Shown: positions 38,601 through 46,403 of the stretch, one piece after another
Numbering within the stretch: the first letter of the stretch is position 1
How the letters are laid out: every line of letters begins with the position of its first letter
From: Cryomorphaceae bacterium 1068
Lineage (GTDB): Bacteria; Bacteroidota; Bacteroidia; Flavobacteriales_D; Cryomorphaceae
Length of the DNA: 64,000 bases
Direction: 5' to 3'
Assembly (NCBI GenBank): GCA_027214385.1
Contig: JAPVXR010000003.1
Span: 124,001 to 188,000 of the forward strand
Translations under genes and position numbers: made by a program
Notes under the pieces: generated by a model
Seen by the model: only the letters and a program-made list of their open reading frames with translations
Database searches by the model: none
What the model was told of the DNA's origin: nothing

Positions 38601-41094
38601 AGGCGAACAATATGATGAAGCCATCGCAAGTGCCGATGCTTTATTTGCAGAAAAGGCATGGTTGGAGGCAAAATCAAGCTACGAGGCTGCATCTGAAATT
38701 AAGCCTGACGAGCAATATCCGAAAGACCGCATAGCCCTGATCGATGAGTCTATTGCAGCTGAAGAAGCTGAGAGACAAGCAGAGTTTGACGCATTTGTGG
38801 CAGCTGGAGATAATTTCGTTGTTAACAAATCTTTTGATGAAGGAATTGCACAATATGAGCTGGCACTAGAAGTAATGGAGAGTGCGGAAGTAGAAGAAAA
38901 AATGGCAGCGGCTCAATCTGCGCGAAATCAATTTGAAGACGCTCAGGCCAAACAAAAGCGTTATGAGGAAACCATTGCCGAAGCGGATGTTGATTTTGGT
39001 CAAGAGAACTGGGATGCCGCAAGATCTTTGTACGAAACTGCCGGAGAGATTCTACCCGATGAGTCTTATCCGAAAGATCAAATTTCATTGATCGAGCAAA
39101 AGATTGCTGAGGCCGATGAGGCTGCTATAGCTGCTTTACAAGCCGAAAGAGAGGCTCGTGTAAATGCGCTGGTGGCGGAGGGAGATGCGAGTTTCGGGCA
39201 GAGTGAATTCGCTACTGCGATTGGTAAATTTGAGGAGGCTTTGAAGATTTTACCCGAAAGGGAAGATGTTGGTGAAAAGCTAAGTGAAGCTGAAGCGGCA
39301 TTGTTGGCTAAACAAGAATCTGAAGCGCTGGAGCAAGCCTATATTGAAGCTATTGATGTAGGGAATAGTTCTTTTGACAAACAACAATGGGAGAGTGCTT
39401 TAGCTGGTTATGAAGCGGCTCTAGAGATTAAACCAAATGAAGCATATCCGAAGGAGCGTATTGATGAAATAAATCTGAAGTTGGATGCTGTTGCTGAGGC
39501 CGAAAGGTTGGAACGCGAGGCTGAGCTTAAAAAGGACTTTGACAAACTGATTGCGGCAGGGGACAAACAATTCAATAAGACTAAGTTTGAGAATGCGTTG
39601 GAAGAGTACCAATTGGCTTTGAACTTGCTTCCTGATAATGAGTTGGCTAGGCAAAAGGTTAAAGCTGCTCAAGAAGCACTGGGAGAGCTTGAGGCAGATA
39701 GAGCTGCCATGAATAACTACAATGCTGCCATCGATGAGGCGGATGATCTTTTTAAAGGAGAGAGCTACGAAATGGCTAGACTGAAGTATAGCGATGCATC
39801 AGACATTATGCCCAATGAGGAGTATCCGAAAAACAAGATGGTTGAGATTGACTTGATTTTGGAAAAGCAACGCTTAAAGGAGTTAGCTAATGAAAAAGAT
39901 GCACTGGACCGCGCTTATCAGGCTGCCATCGATAAAGGTGACGGGGCCTTTGCTTCCAATAGTTTTGATGAAGCCAGAGCAGGTTACAATGAGGCTCTGA
40001 AGTTAAAACCCGACGAGACATACCCAAAAGGTCAGCTGGAACGAATTGATTTAAAAATTGAAGAGGCGGCAAATGCAGAACGCGAGAGGGAGCGCTTAGC
40101 TTCGTTGGAAGAAGAGCGAAGGTTGGCGCGTGAGAAGAGGCGTGAAGAATTGAATCGAGTGAATACCGATTCTGAAGACCAGGCAGAGCAATTTATGCGG
40201 GAGGCTAGAGAAGCTGAAGAAAACGAGCGCTACGAGCGAATCAAGAAAATGAAAATTCGGGAGGAGGATAATCTCGTTCAGTATGAAGATCAATCTGCTG
40301 AAGTACGAATGGCAAACTACCTGAGCTTTGAGGCTTATCGTAGAAAGTTTGCTGATCAGTATAAAGAACCTATTGAAGTTCAGGAATCCAAAGTCGGTAA
40401 TTCGGTTAAGTACAAAAATGCACTTTTAGGTGCGGCAAGTCGACCGAGCGAAATGGATAAGGTGAGAAATGACGATCAGTACGCTGAAATCATGTCTCTT
40501 GAAGAAGAGATAGCCAGATGGAAGGCAGAAATGAGTGCAGCCGAAGACAAGCTGATACGCCAAGAGTACCAAAAATCGACAGAAGTATTGGCTGATGTTG
40601 AGTCAAAATCGTCAATGAGCTACAACGAGAGAGTGACAGCCAATAAGGAGTTTCAAGAGAGAACTGAAGAACGATATAGAGAAAGCGAACAGTTGGCTGA
40701 GCAAAGAAGAGAGAAGGCTGCAGAGTTGCGCAAACAAAGTGGTGAATACAATGATTATATCGCAGATTTGAACGAGAAGAGCATTGTGAATGCCAAGCAG
40801 AATAAGCAGGAGCTGACAGATCGCTACGCGGGTAGAGGTTCGAGCTCCACCATCTCAAGTGATGTGTACCGTTCTGAATTGGCTGAGAATTATCCGCAAG
40901 GAGTGACCGAGGAGAGCTCGACTCTTGGAAATAAAGTCATTATCACTCGGATTGTGGTGAGCGGAAAGAAAGGTGATGAGTACAAAAAAGTAGTAGATAA
41001 AGCGGGTGAATACTATTTCAAAAATGGACTCTCCATTTCAGAGAATACATGGAATCGAGAAACTATTGACGCCTTCAATAAAAGCAAAGATTAA
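35650..41094 (+). CDS. Giant exported TPR-repeat protein with N-terminal CRD
   Basis: 1814 residues. A signal peptide ending GIFAQ is only complete if translation starts at the TTG at 35650; no in-frame ATG lies upstream. Residues about 36-115 form a carboxypeptidase-regulatory-like domain (IHGVVSDAMTSS, TRANGKYEFYLDCG). Residues about 204-1483 are ten double units of about 120 residues plus one half unit, each half being a TPR-like helix pair; 11 second halves carry a YP[KLQV]xQI-type signature. The C-terminal 300 residues are charged coiled coil, then a compact end domain (NKVIITRIVVSGKKGDEYKK). Such proteins occur with gliding/T9SS components in Bacteroidota, but no function is assigned. 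A cold-shock-like gene follows six bases after the stop codon begins. Confidence 0.85.
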   Translation: MKHLQGLFVTSLIQTFRTCLIGMFFLLVMPLGIFAQDDLNIHGVVSDAMTSSKLGDVKVTVKKDGSVHDSFTTRANGKYEFYLDCGADYEFIFKKDGYVDRSIKINSKGVPEEIIGAGIIMPTDMSMYEITEAMEGADLSVFDKPIGKASYDPAQADLIWDFAYTNQVKSDIFKFIRDVEKKQKELEKEATAEEKAAMELEEKFNEFVKKGDDAMAAVDYEDAVLNYQAALDLKPGDGAVQAKLGDAQTKWNDQKAQQKLDADYSAALDAGDSFMRTEEYENAVENYKEALELRPEESYPKDQIAEAERIIEELAAAMANQEQFNKLMAEADGFSDEEKFVEAIAKYEEALVVIPGNSEAESKLAKAQDALANIEENAAKKAQYEELIASADAAFKADKYEEAKSTYEEASDVLPDEAYPKTQIEACDAKLSALADAAEKKEAFDELVAEGDEAMTGTDYEKAVGKYEEALGLIPGEESAVSKLAEAKGLLGELLAEKEKQENYDAMIKEADDAFSDESYDLAKTKYQEAKQLIPEQTYPLDQIVKIDAILAELAGEKAAQEAYDSAMAAGASSMESEDYSSAVGHFQDALVAIPDDKDATKELASANEALAEQQAGMALKEQYNTLISSADSKFDAANWTEAIADYEAALAVLKDEPYPQERIEEANANIEKEKSEAEAAELQAAFDALVAEGDNALGVEDFDTSIQKYEEALKLMESPEVEAKLAEAEEAKKAYMAAQGLQEQYDDALAKADEKFQAQDWEKSIELYEAASALKPEEDYPVDQLALATEEINAAEAAAQAELQAQFDGLVAEGDKALEDNSFDSAIANFQEALTILESAEVENKIANAEKLREEFKKQQSIGEQYDEAIASADALFAEKAWLEAKSSYKAALEIKQDEQYPKDRIALIEETIVAEEAARQAELQADFDALVALGDKLLEEKSFDPSIEKYEEALAIMESTEVEDKIANARKLKDEFKEQQSIGEQYDEAIASADALFAEKAWLEAKSSYEAASEIKPDEQYPKDRIALIDESIAAEEAERQAEFDAFVAAGDNFVVNKSFDEGIAQYELALEVMESAEVEEKMAAAQSARNQFEDAQAKQKRYEETIAEADVDFGQENWDAARSLYETAGEILPDESYPKDQISLIEQKIAEADEAAIAALQAEREARVNALVAEGDASFGQSEFATAIGKFEEALKILPEREDVGEKLSEAEAALLAKQESEALEQAYIEAIDVGNSSFDKQQWESALAGYEAALEIKPNEAYPKERIDEINLKLDAVAEAERLEREAELKKDFDKLIAAGDKQFNKTKFENALEEYQLALNLLPDNELARQKVKAAQEALGELEADRAAMNNYNAAIDEADDLFKGESYEMARLKYSDASDIMPNEEYPKNKMVEIDLILEKQRLKELANEKDALDRAYQAAIDKGDGAFASNSFDEARAGYNEALKLKPDETYPKGQLERIDLKIEEAANAERERERLASLEEERRLAREKRREELNRVNTDSEDQAEQFMREAREAEENERYERIKKMKIREEDNLVQYEDQSAEVRMANYLSFEAYRRKFADQYKEPIEVQESKVGNSVKYKNALLGAASRPSEMDKVRNDDQYAEIMSLEEEIARWKAEMSAAEDKLIRQEYQKSTEVLADVESKSSMSYNERVTANKEFQERTEERYRESEQLAEQRREKAAELRKQSGEYNDYIADLNEKSIVNAKQNKQELTDRYAGRGSSSTISSDVYRSELAENYPQGVTEESSTLGNKVIITRIVVSGKKGDEYKKVVDKAGEYYFKNGLSISENTWNRETIDAFNKSKD
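36259..40098 (+). repeat. Tandem coding repeats, about 120 codons per unit
   Basis: Ten double units plus a final half unit inside the giant TPR gene. Units six and seven are nearly identical in DNA from about 38226 and 38586 (offset 360 bases), pointing to a recent duplication. Other units share only the protein pattern. Confidence 0.8.
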
Positions 41095-41099
41095 ATCGG

Positions 41100-41318
41100 A
41101 TGGAAAAGAGCGAAGAGCAGGAGGGTACGGTTAAGTTTTACATCGATGAGAAGCTTTTTGGCTTCCTTACTGATGACAACACAGGAGAGGAGATTTACAT
41201 TCCTGTATCAGGTCTGATCGATGAAATTAAAAAGGGTTCCAAAGTCTATTACACTCCATCAGAAGGAAAAAAAGGAGTAGAGGCAATAGATGTAAAGATC
41301 AGAAAGGGTAAACGCTAA
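41100..41318 (+). CDS. Small cold-shock-domain-like protein
   Basis: 72 residues, cytoplasmic. The sequence EGTVKFYIDEKLFGFLTDDNTGEEIYIPVSGL follows the cold-shock fold, where GTVKFF..KGFGFI.......VFVH is usual. RNP1 reads KLFGFL and RNP2 reads IYIP, so two aromatic or basic RNA-contact residues are changed. The rest (IKKGSKVYYTPSEGKKGVEAIDV) matches strands 4 and 5. It starts five bases after the giant TPR gene, suggesting one transcript. Nucleic-acid binding is likely but weaker than in CspA. Confidence 0.8.
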   Translation: MEKSEEQEGTVKFYIDEKLFGFLTDDNTGEEIYIPVSGLIDEIKKGSKVYYTPSEGKKGVEAIDVKIRKGKR

Positions 41319-41320
41319 TT

Positions 41321-42778
41321 TTACTCTGCGTCTTTATCTTCCTTGGTAGCTTCTTTAAATCTTTGCAAGAAATCTCCTATCTGTTCTACACCGATATCCT
41401 TTGCTCGTATAATTCTTTCCTCATCCAAAACGAATATTTTAGGGGTAGAGAAGATGTCAAAAGTCTCTTGAAACTTCAAGCTCTCGTAGTTGGTTTTCCC
41501 GGTAGTGATTAAGCGAGTAGCAAAATCGGCACTTTCAAAGGCCAGTTGTGGTATGGCCACATTGTAAAAACTCATCTCATTTTTTTTTATGAATTTATTC
41601 CACTTGTTGCTGTTGTCAGAACTTACGGCGAAAACGGCTAAATCATCCCCTTCATATGTATTGAAAAACTCAACGAGTTTTGGAGTTTCCTTCTTACAAT
41701 GACCACAGTCGGGATCGTAGAAAAACAGAACAACGTATTTCGTTTTTATGTCTCTGTAAATGCTGATCCAATTCTCTCCTGTCGTATCGGCTAATGTCAG
41801 GTTGGGCGATTTCTGCCCGATAAGCGTCTTTCTTTTGGAATCGGCCTTTTCGATAATGGTTTTTAGTTTTTCCTCATCCATCCAGTGAGCCATTCCCGTC
41901 TTGTAGTATTTGTCAACCATGTGAACAAATACCTCATCCAGCCCCATAATCTTTGACGTTTCAAAGTTATAGGTGGTGTAATGAACCGTGTATTTGAAAA
42001 CTTCCGAATTGGGGTCTAATTTCTCAATTAAATCATCTATTGCGGGCATTAGCGTATCCGGTGTTTGAATGACCGTTTTATTCAAGAATGTTACCAGCTT
42101 GGTATGGTAAATAGGAGTTCTGACGATTCGATCGTCGGTCAAGTCAATATTATCGAAGTAGTGATTCTTAAACCAATAATAGCCCGCTTCTCGGTCTTCT
42201 CTCAATTCTTCAGGCACTTCAGGATCAATGGACATATAAATCTCATCTGCTGCAAATTTATTGGGGTACTTCTCCTTTATGGATTTTTGATAATCCATCA
42301 CTTCAGTATTCAGCTCGCTATATTTTTCTTTTACTTTCTCGGCAACTTTCGGATTGTCTTTGTTTTCCTCCATCTCGGCTATCAATTTCTCACGCTGTTC
42401 TTTTTTTGCAGTTAAATAGTTGAGATACCCGTACATGATTTTATTGTTCTCAGATTCCAGAACTTCCATGTTTCCCGTCAGATCAGAGGTATCTGATTTC
42501 ATGTGTATGTTTTCTCCGTCTGCTATTACTAGTTCGAAAAATTTTGGTCCGGGAGCTACAACGGCGTACTTTCCTTGTGCTTCATCTGCAACAGCTCTAA
42601 AAGAACACTTGCCTTGAATATCAGTATATGCTGTGTCAGCATAATAGAGCTTTTCACCGTAGTAGTTTGCCAAGTAAATAACCGTATCCTCAGCTCCAAC
42701 TATTTGGAATTTATAGGCATCATCTTGAGCCAGGGCTACATTTCCGATGAGTAATAGAAAGAACAGTAAATGCTTCAT
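41321..42778 (-). CDS. TlpA-like thiol-disulfide oxidoreductase with large N-terminal domain
   Basis: 485 residues from the ATG at 42778, which starts a clear signal peptide (LLFFLLLIGNVALAQ); the longer frame to 42895 runs into prfC and has no signal. An N-terminal beta domain (about 20-110) is like the DUF4369 domain of Bacteroidota TlpA proteins. A helical middle follows. The C-terminal thioredoxin fold (about 345-485) has the redox motif CGHC and the cis-Pro strand STPKIFVLD. It acts in the periplasm, reducing or isomerising cysteines, for example in cytochrome maturation. It lies 43 bases downstream of prfC on the same strand. Confidence 0.9.
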   Translation of the reverse strand: MKHLLFFLLLIGNVALAQDDAYKFQIVGAEDTVIYLANYYGEKLYYADTAYTDIQGKCSFRAVADEAQGKYAVVAPGPKFFELVIADGENIHMKSDTSDLTGNMEVLESENNKIMYGYLNYLTAKKEQREKLIAEMEENKDNPKVAEKVKEKYSELNTEVMDYQKSIKEKYPNKFAADEIYMSIDPEVPEELREDREAGYYWFKNHYFDNIDLTDDRIVRTPIYHTKLVTFLNKTVIQTPDTLMPAIDDLIEKLDPNSEVFKYTVHYTTYNFETSKIMGLDEVFVHMVDKYYKTGMAHWMDEEKLKTIIEKADSKRKTLIGQKSPNLTLADTTGENWISIYRDIKTKYVVLFFYDPDCGHCKKETPKLVEFFNTYEGDDLAVFAVSSDNSNKWNKFIKKNEMSFYNVAIPQLAFESADFATRLITTGKTNYESLKFQETFDIFSTPKIFVLDEERIIRAKDIGVEQIGDFLQRFKEATKEDKDAE

Positions 42779-42821
42779 GTTTAATTTCAATTTTTCAGGA
42801 TTAACCAATAACCATGCTAAA

Positions 42822-44423
42822 TCAAGAAGCCATTGCTTCTTTTTTGAATTCACTCGTATAATGAAAATTAATTTCAGGATAGTTTTGTTGTTCAAGTTTC
42901 AGAATCCACGCGCTTGGCGCCAAGAACACGTCATTTCCGTCTTTATCCTTTACAATGTCGCTAGCCTTTATTCGAATGAATTCATTTAGTTTTTCTTCGT
43001 TATCAGAAGTCAACCAGCAAGCCTTGTAATAGTTCATTCCACGAAATTCGCACTTCGCTCCGTATTCGTGTTCCAATCTGTATTTGATTACGTCAAACTG
43101 AAGTTCGCCAACGGTTCCGATGATTTTCTTGCTCCCCATCTCTCTAACAAAAAGCTGGGCAACACCTTCATCAGTAAGCTGTCTTACACCTTTTTCGAGT
43201 TGCTTGGTCTTCATGGGATCTTTGTTTTCCAACTCCTTAAATATTTCAGGAGAAAAACTGGGGATACCTTTGAAGCTCATCACTTCACCTTCAGTTAACG
43301 TGTCGCCAATCTTGAAGTTGCCCGTGTCGTAGAGGCCGATTACATCACCGGGGTAGGCTTCCTCAATGGTACTCTTTTCACTGGCCATAAAGCTCGACGG
43401 ATTCGAGAATTTTATATTCTTGTCCAGCCTTACATGATGAAAGAATGTGTTTCTTTCAAATTTGCCGGAGCAAACCCGCAAGAATGCAATTCTATCTCGG
43501 TGCTTAGGGTCGAGGTTTGCGTGAATTTTAAACACAAAACCGCTGAATTTTTCTTCTAATGGTTCTACTTCTCTTTTATCTGTTGAGCGAGCCAAGGGTT
43601 GTGGCGCTACATCAATAAATGTCTCCAGAAGTTCTTTCACCCCGAAGTTGTTCAGTGCACTTCCAAAAAAGACGGGTGCTAAATCTCCTTTGAGATAGGT
43701 TTCGCGTTCGAAAGGCTCGTAAACCCCGTCAATCATTTCTACTTCTTCTCGCAAAGTATCGGCAGGCTCGGTGCCGATGATATCGTCAAGTTGCTCTGAG
43801 TCCAAATCTTTAATTTCGACTGTATCTGAAGCTATCTTGGTTTTATTGACAGAGAATAACTTGAGGTTTTTATTGTACAAGTCGAATACGCCCTGGAACG
43901 TGGGGCCTATTCCGATGGGCCAACTCAAAGGGCGTACATTTATGGATAGCTTTGCTTCGAGCTCATCCAAAAGATCAAACGGGTCCTTACCATCGCGGTC
44001 CATTTTATTCACAAAAATAATTACAGGTGTATTTCGCATTCGACACACTTCCATGAGTCTTTCTGTTTGCGCCTCAACACCTTTTTGACAGTCGATTACC
44101 AAGATTACACTGTCTACAGCCGTCAGTGTTCTGTAAGTATCCTCAGCAAAATCCTTGTGACCGGGAGTGTCAAGAATATTGACCTGCATCCCATTGTAAT
44201 TGAATCCCATTACGGAGGTAGCAACGGATATTCCTCTTTGACGCTCTATTTCCATAAAATCGGAAGTAGCAGTCTTTTTGATTTTATTGGACTTAACAGC
44301 ACCTGCAGTCTGAATGGCACCTCCGAAAAGGAGGAATTTCTCAGTCAGGGTTGTTTTGCCCGCATCAGGGTGAGATATGATGGCAAAGGTCTTTCGGGTG
44401 GAAAGTGCTTCTTTTAGTTTCAT
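42822..44423 (-). CDS. prfC: Peptide chain release factor 3
   Basis: A GTPase that recycles RF1/RF2 from the ribosome after termination. 533 residues from the ATG at 44423, the usual RF3 length. G1 is [10 protein letters not shown]2 lies in the [10 protein letters not shown] region, G3 is DTPGHKDF and G4 is NKMDRDG. The C-terminal domains II and III ([22 protein letters not shown]) match RF3 rather than EF-G. The frame extends to 44465, but the MKLKEAL start fits family members. A TAATTTTG box (44449-44442) lies 18 bases before this ATG. Confidence 0.96.
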   Translation of the reverse strand: MKLKEALSTRKTFAIISHPDAGKTTLTEKFLLFGGAIQTAGAVKSNKIKKTATSDFMEIERQRGISVATSVMGFNYNGMQVNILDTPGHKDFAEDTYRTLTAVDSVILVIDCQKGVEAQTERLMEVCRMRNTPVIIFVNKMDRDGKDPFDLLDELEAKLSINVRPLSWPIGIGPTFQGVFDLYNKNLKLFSVNKTKIASDTVEIKDLDSEQLDDIIGTEPADTLREEVEMIDGVYEPFERETYLKGDLAPVFFGSALNNFGVKELLETFIDVAPQPLARSTDKREVEPLEEKFSGFVFKIHANLDPKHRDRIAFLRVCSGKFERNTFFHHVRLDKNIKFSNPSSFMASEKSTIEEAYPGDVIGLYDTGNFKIGDTLTEGEVMSFKGIPSFSPEIFKELENKDPMKTKQLEKGVRQLTDEGVAQLFVREMGSKKIIGTVGELQFDVIKYRLEHEYGAKCEFRGMNYYKACWLTSDNEEKLNEFIRIKASDIVKDKDGNDVFLAPSAWILKLEQQNYPEINFHYTSEFKKEAMAS

Positions 44424-44441
44424 AAGAATCCTATTCGGCCG

Positions 44442-44449
44442 CAAAATTA
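44442..44449 (-). promoter_or_regulatory. prfC promoter -7 element
   Basis: Perfect TAATTTTG on the minus strand, 18 bases before the prfC ATG. No clear TTG -33 element is visible. Confidence 0.5.
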
Positions 44450-44479
44450 ATGATTCTAGAGCCATACTTGTTCGTTTAT

Positions 44480-44487
44480 TAGTTTTG
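44480..44487 (+). promoter_or_regulatory. -7 element of the sugar dehydrogenase gene
   Basis: Perfect TAGTTTTG, 19 bases before the ATG at 44507, divergent from the prfC element. No well-spaced TTG is present upstream. Confidence 0.5.
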
Positions 44488-44506
44488 TAAAAAAATTCAA
44501 CCTGTT

Positions 44507-46192
44507 ATGACAAAATTTTCCATCACTGCATTTACTCTAATGTTCTCATTTGCTTGCTTCTCGCAAAGCGGAGAAGTTTCTCAGCTATCTTCAAATGAGC
44601 TTAAATACCAATCTGGTGAAGATGATAACACCGAAAATGGAACGGAGGGTTCAGGTAATTTTTCAATCGACGAGGAAACCATCTTAACTGAAATATCCTC
44701 TGCTACAACGATTACTCATGCGGGGGATGAGAGAATATTCGCTACAGAACAGTCGGGTCAAATCAGAATTTTTTATCGGGATGGATCCGTTGAAGACGAG
44801 CCTTTCATGGATATTGAAGATAGGGTTACTTCCGGCGGTGAAAGAGGCCTTCTAGGTTTGGCATTCGCTCCGGATTTTTGTGAGTCTGGTCGCTTTTACG
44901 TGAATTATACTGCTCAGGATGGTGGACTGGTTACGCGCATATCACGTTTTACAATTGATTCAGAAAATCCTGCCTTTGGTGATCCGAATTCTGAAGAAAT
45001 TCTGATTCAGTTTAATCAAGATTTTAACAATCACAACGGAGGACATATTGAGTTTGGCTCCAATGGGCTACTTTATATAGCAACAGGCGATGGCGGATCG
45101 GGTAATGACCCAAACAATAGATCTCAAGATATTACATCTTATTTGGGCAAAATGCTTCGCATCGATGTGAGCCCAGAAACGGGTTATGAGATTCCTTCTG
45201 ATAATCCATACATATTTGATGACTTCGGCCAAGATGAGATATGGTCTTTTGGTTTAAGAAATCCTTGGAAGTTCGCTTTTGATAGGGAAACAGGCAATAT
45301 GTACATCGCAGATGTCGGTCAAAACGCATTCGAAGAAGTGAATTTCGAACCCGTTGATGCTGAGGGAGGCATCAATTACGGATGGCGCTGTTATGAAGGT
45401 AATGCTGATAATATTTTATCGGGCTGTACAGCTTCAGATTATGTCTTTCCAATATTAGATTATCCTCATACAGGAGGGAATTGTTCTGTAACAGGAGGAA
45501 GAATTTATCGTGGCCCTTCGTTTGAATCTTTTGACGGATGGTACTTCTACACAGATTTATGTTCAGGACAATTTTGGGCTGTAGTTCAAAATGGAGAGGT
45601 AACTGAAATTCAAGAGTTCGGAACAATAGGACAAAGCTTTGTTTCCACTTTCGGCGAGGATGTCTGGGGAGAAGTATATTTTTCAAATAGCAATGGTATT
45701 CACCGCCTTATTGATCCGGAAGATGAGTTGGTAGACCCTATAGTTCAATCAGGCAGTGTGCTTACTTCAACATTGGATGGTGCTTCATATGAGTGGTTTT
45801 TAGATGGTGAGCAGGTAGGTAGTGCTGCTCAGCTGGAATTAACCGAAGTTGGAGAATATACATTAGTGATAACCAGTGAAAACGGCTGTCAAGTTGAGTC
45901 CACCATTGAGGTTACTTCATTAAGTAACCGTGACTATTCCATTGCAAGAAACCCATTGACTGTTTTCCCGAACCCTGCTAAAGAATCAGTTATGATTGAT
46001 TTTGAAAGCTACAGTCTGGACGCACATTCATTAGCGATTTACTCCATTGATGGGAGATTGATTCGAGTGGAGCGGGTAAACACAAACCGTTTGGAATTGA
46101 ATTTGAACAAGTACACAAAAGGTGCATATATTCTAAATTTACTAGATGTTTACGGCAATTCCATCGCTCAATCCAAGCTTATCAAGCAATAG
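44507..46192 (+). CDS. PQQ-dependent sugar dehydrogenase-like propeller with T9SS type A sorting domain
   Basis: 561 residues. Signal peptide ends ACFSQ. Residues about 55-400 form a six-bladed propeller of the soluble aldose sugar dehydrogenase/HHIP-like family: GLLGLAFAPDF, NHNGGHIEFGSNGLLYIATGDGG, IWSFGLRNPWKFAFD and ADVGQNAFEEVN. A short Ig-like segment follows. The last 80 residues are the type A T9SS sorting domain (LTVFPNPAKESVMIDF ... YTKGAYILNLLD). The enzyme should act at the cell surface or outside, oxidising sugars with PQQ; cofactor synthesis genes are not in the window. A strong terminator follows. Confidence 0.9.
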   Translation: MTKFSITAFTLMFSFACFSQSGEVSQLSSNELKYQSGEDDNTENGTEGSGNFSIDEETILTEISSATTITHAGDERIFATEQSGQIRIFYRDGSVEDEPFMDIEDRVTSGGERGLLGLAFAPDFCESGRFYVNYTAQDGGLVTRISRFTIDSENPAFGDPNSEEILIQFNQDFNNHNGGHIEFGSNGLLYIATGDGGSGNDPNNRSQDITSYLGKMLRIDVSPETGYEIPSDNPYIFDDFGQDEIWSFGLRNPWKFAFDRETGNMYIADVGQNAFEEVNFEPVDAEGGINYGWRCYEGNADNILSGCTASDYVFPILDYPHTGGNCSVTGGRIYRGPSFESFDGWYFYTDLCSGQFWAVVQNGEVTEIQEFGTIGQSFVSTFGEDVWGEVYFSNSNGIHRLIDPEDELVDPIVQSGSVLTSTLDGASYEWFLDGEQVGSAAQLELTEVGEYTLVITSENGCQVESTIEVTSLSNRDYSIARNPLTVFPNPAKESVMIDFESYSLDAHSLAIYSIDGRLIRVERVNTNRLELNLNKYTKGAYILNLLDVYGNSIAQSKLIKQ

Positions 46193-46204
46193 CCATATGA
46201 ATTG

Positions 46205-46250
46205 AAATAAAATGGAGTCGTGATTCACGGCATCCATTTTATTTTTTTTT
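46205..46250 (+). terminator. Intrinsic terminator after the sugar dehydrogenase gene
   Basis: AAATAAAATGGA (46205-46216) pairs perfectly with 46233-46244, with an inner CGTGA/TCACG hairpin, and is followed by a run of nine T. Confidence 0.9.
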
Positions 46251-46403
46251 CGTCAGTTGAACGAGAAAGAAGAGAAAGAGTATCTATAAGGAAGTAGATG
46301 TGGAAAACTCTTGATTCTTTGGTGCTTGTGCGTCCCCTAAGTTTTCATCTTTGGTCGCGTGAGCTCAACCATTACCAATGATTGACCTGTTAATACTGAT
46401 GCA

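Noticed and set aside
36259-40098. Regular repeats considered as a CRISPR array or DNA satellite
   Set aside because: Repeats are 360 bases long, in frame, and diverge at the DNA level while the protein pattern holds; they are coding repeats.
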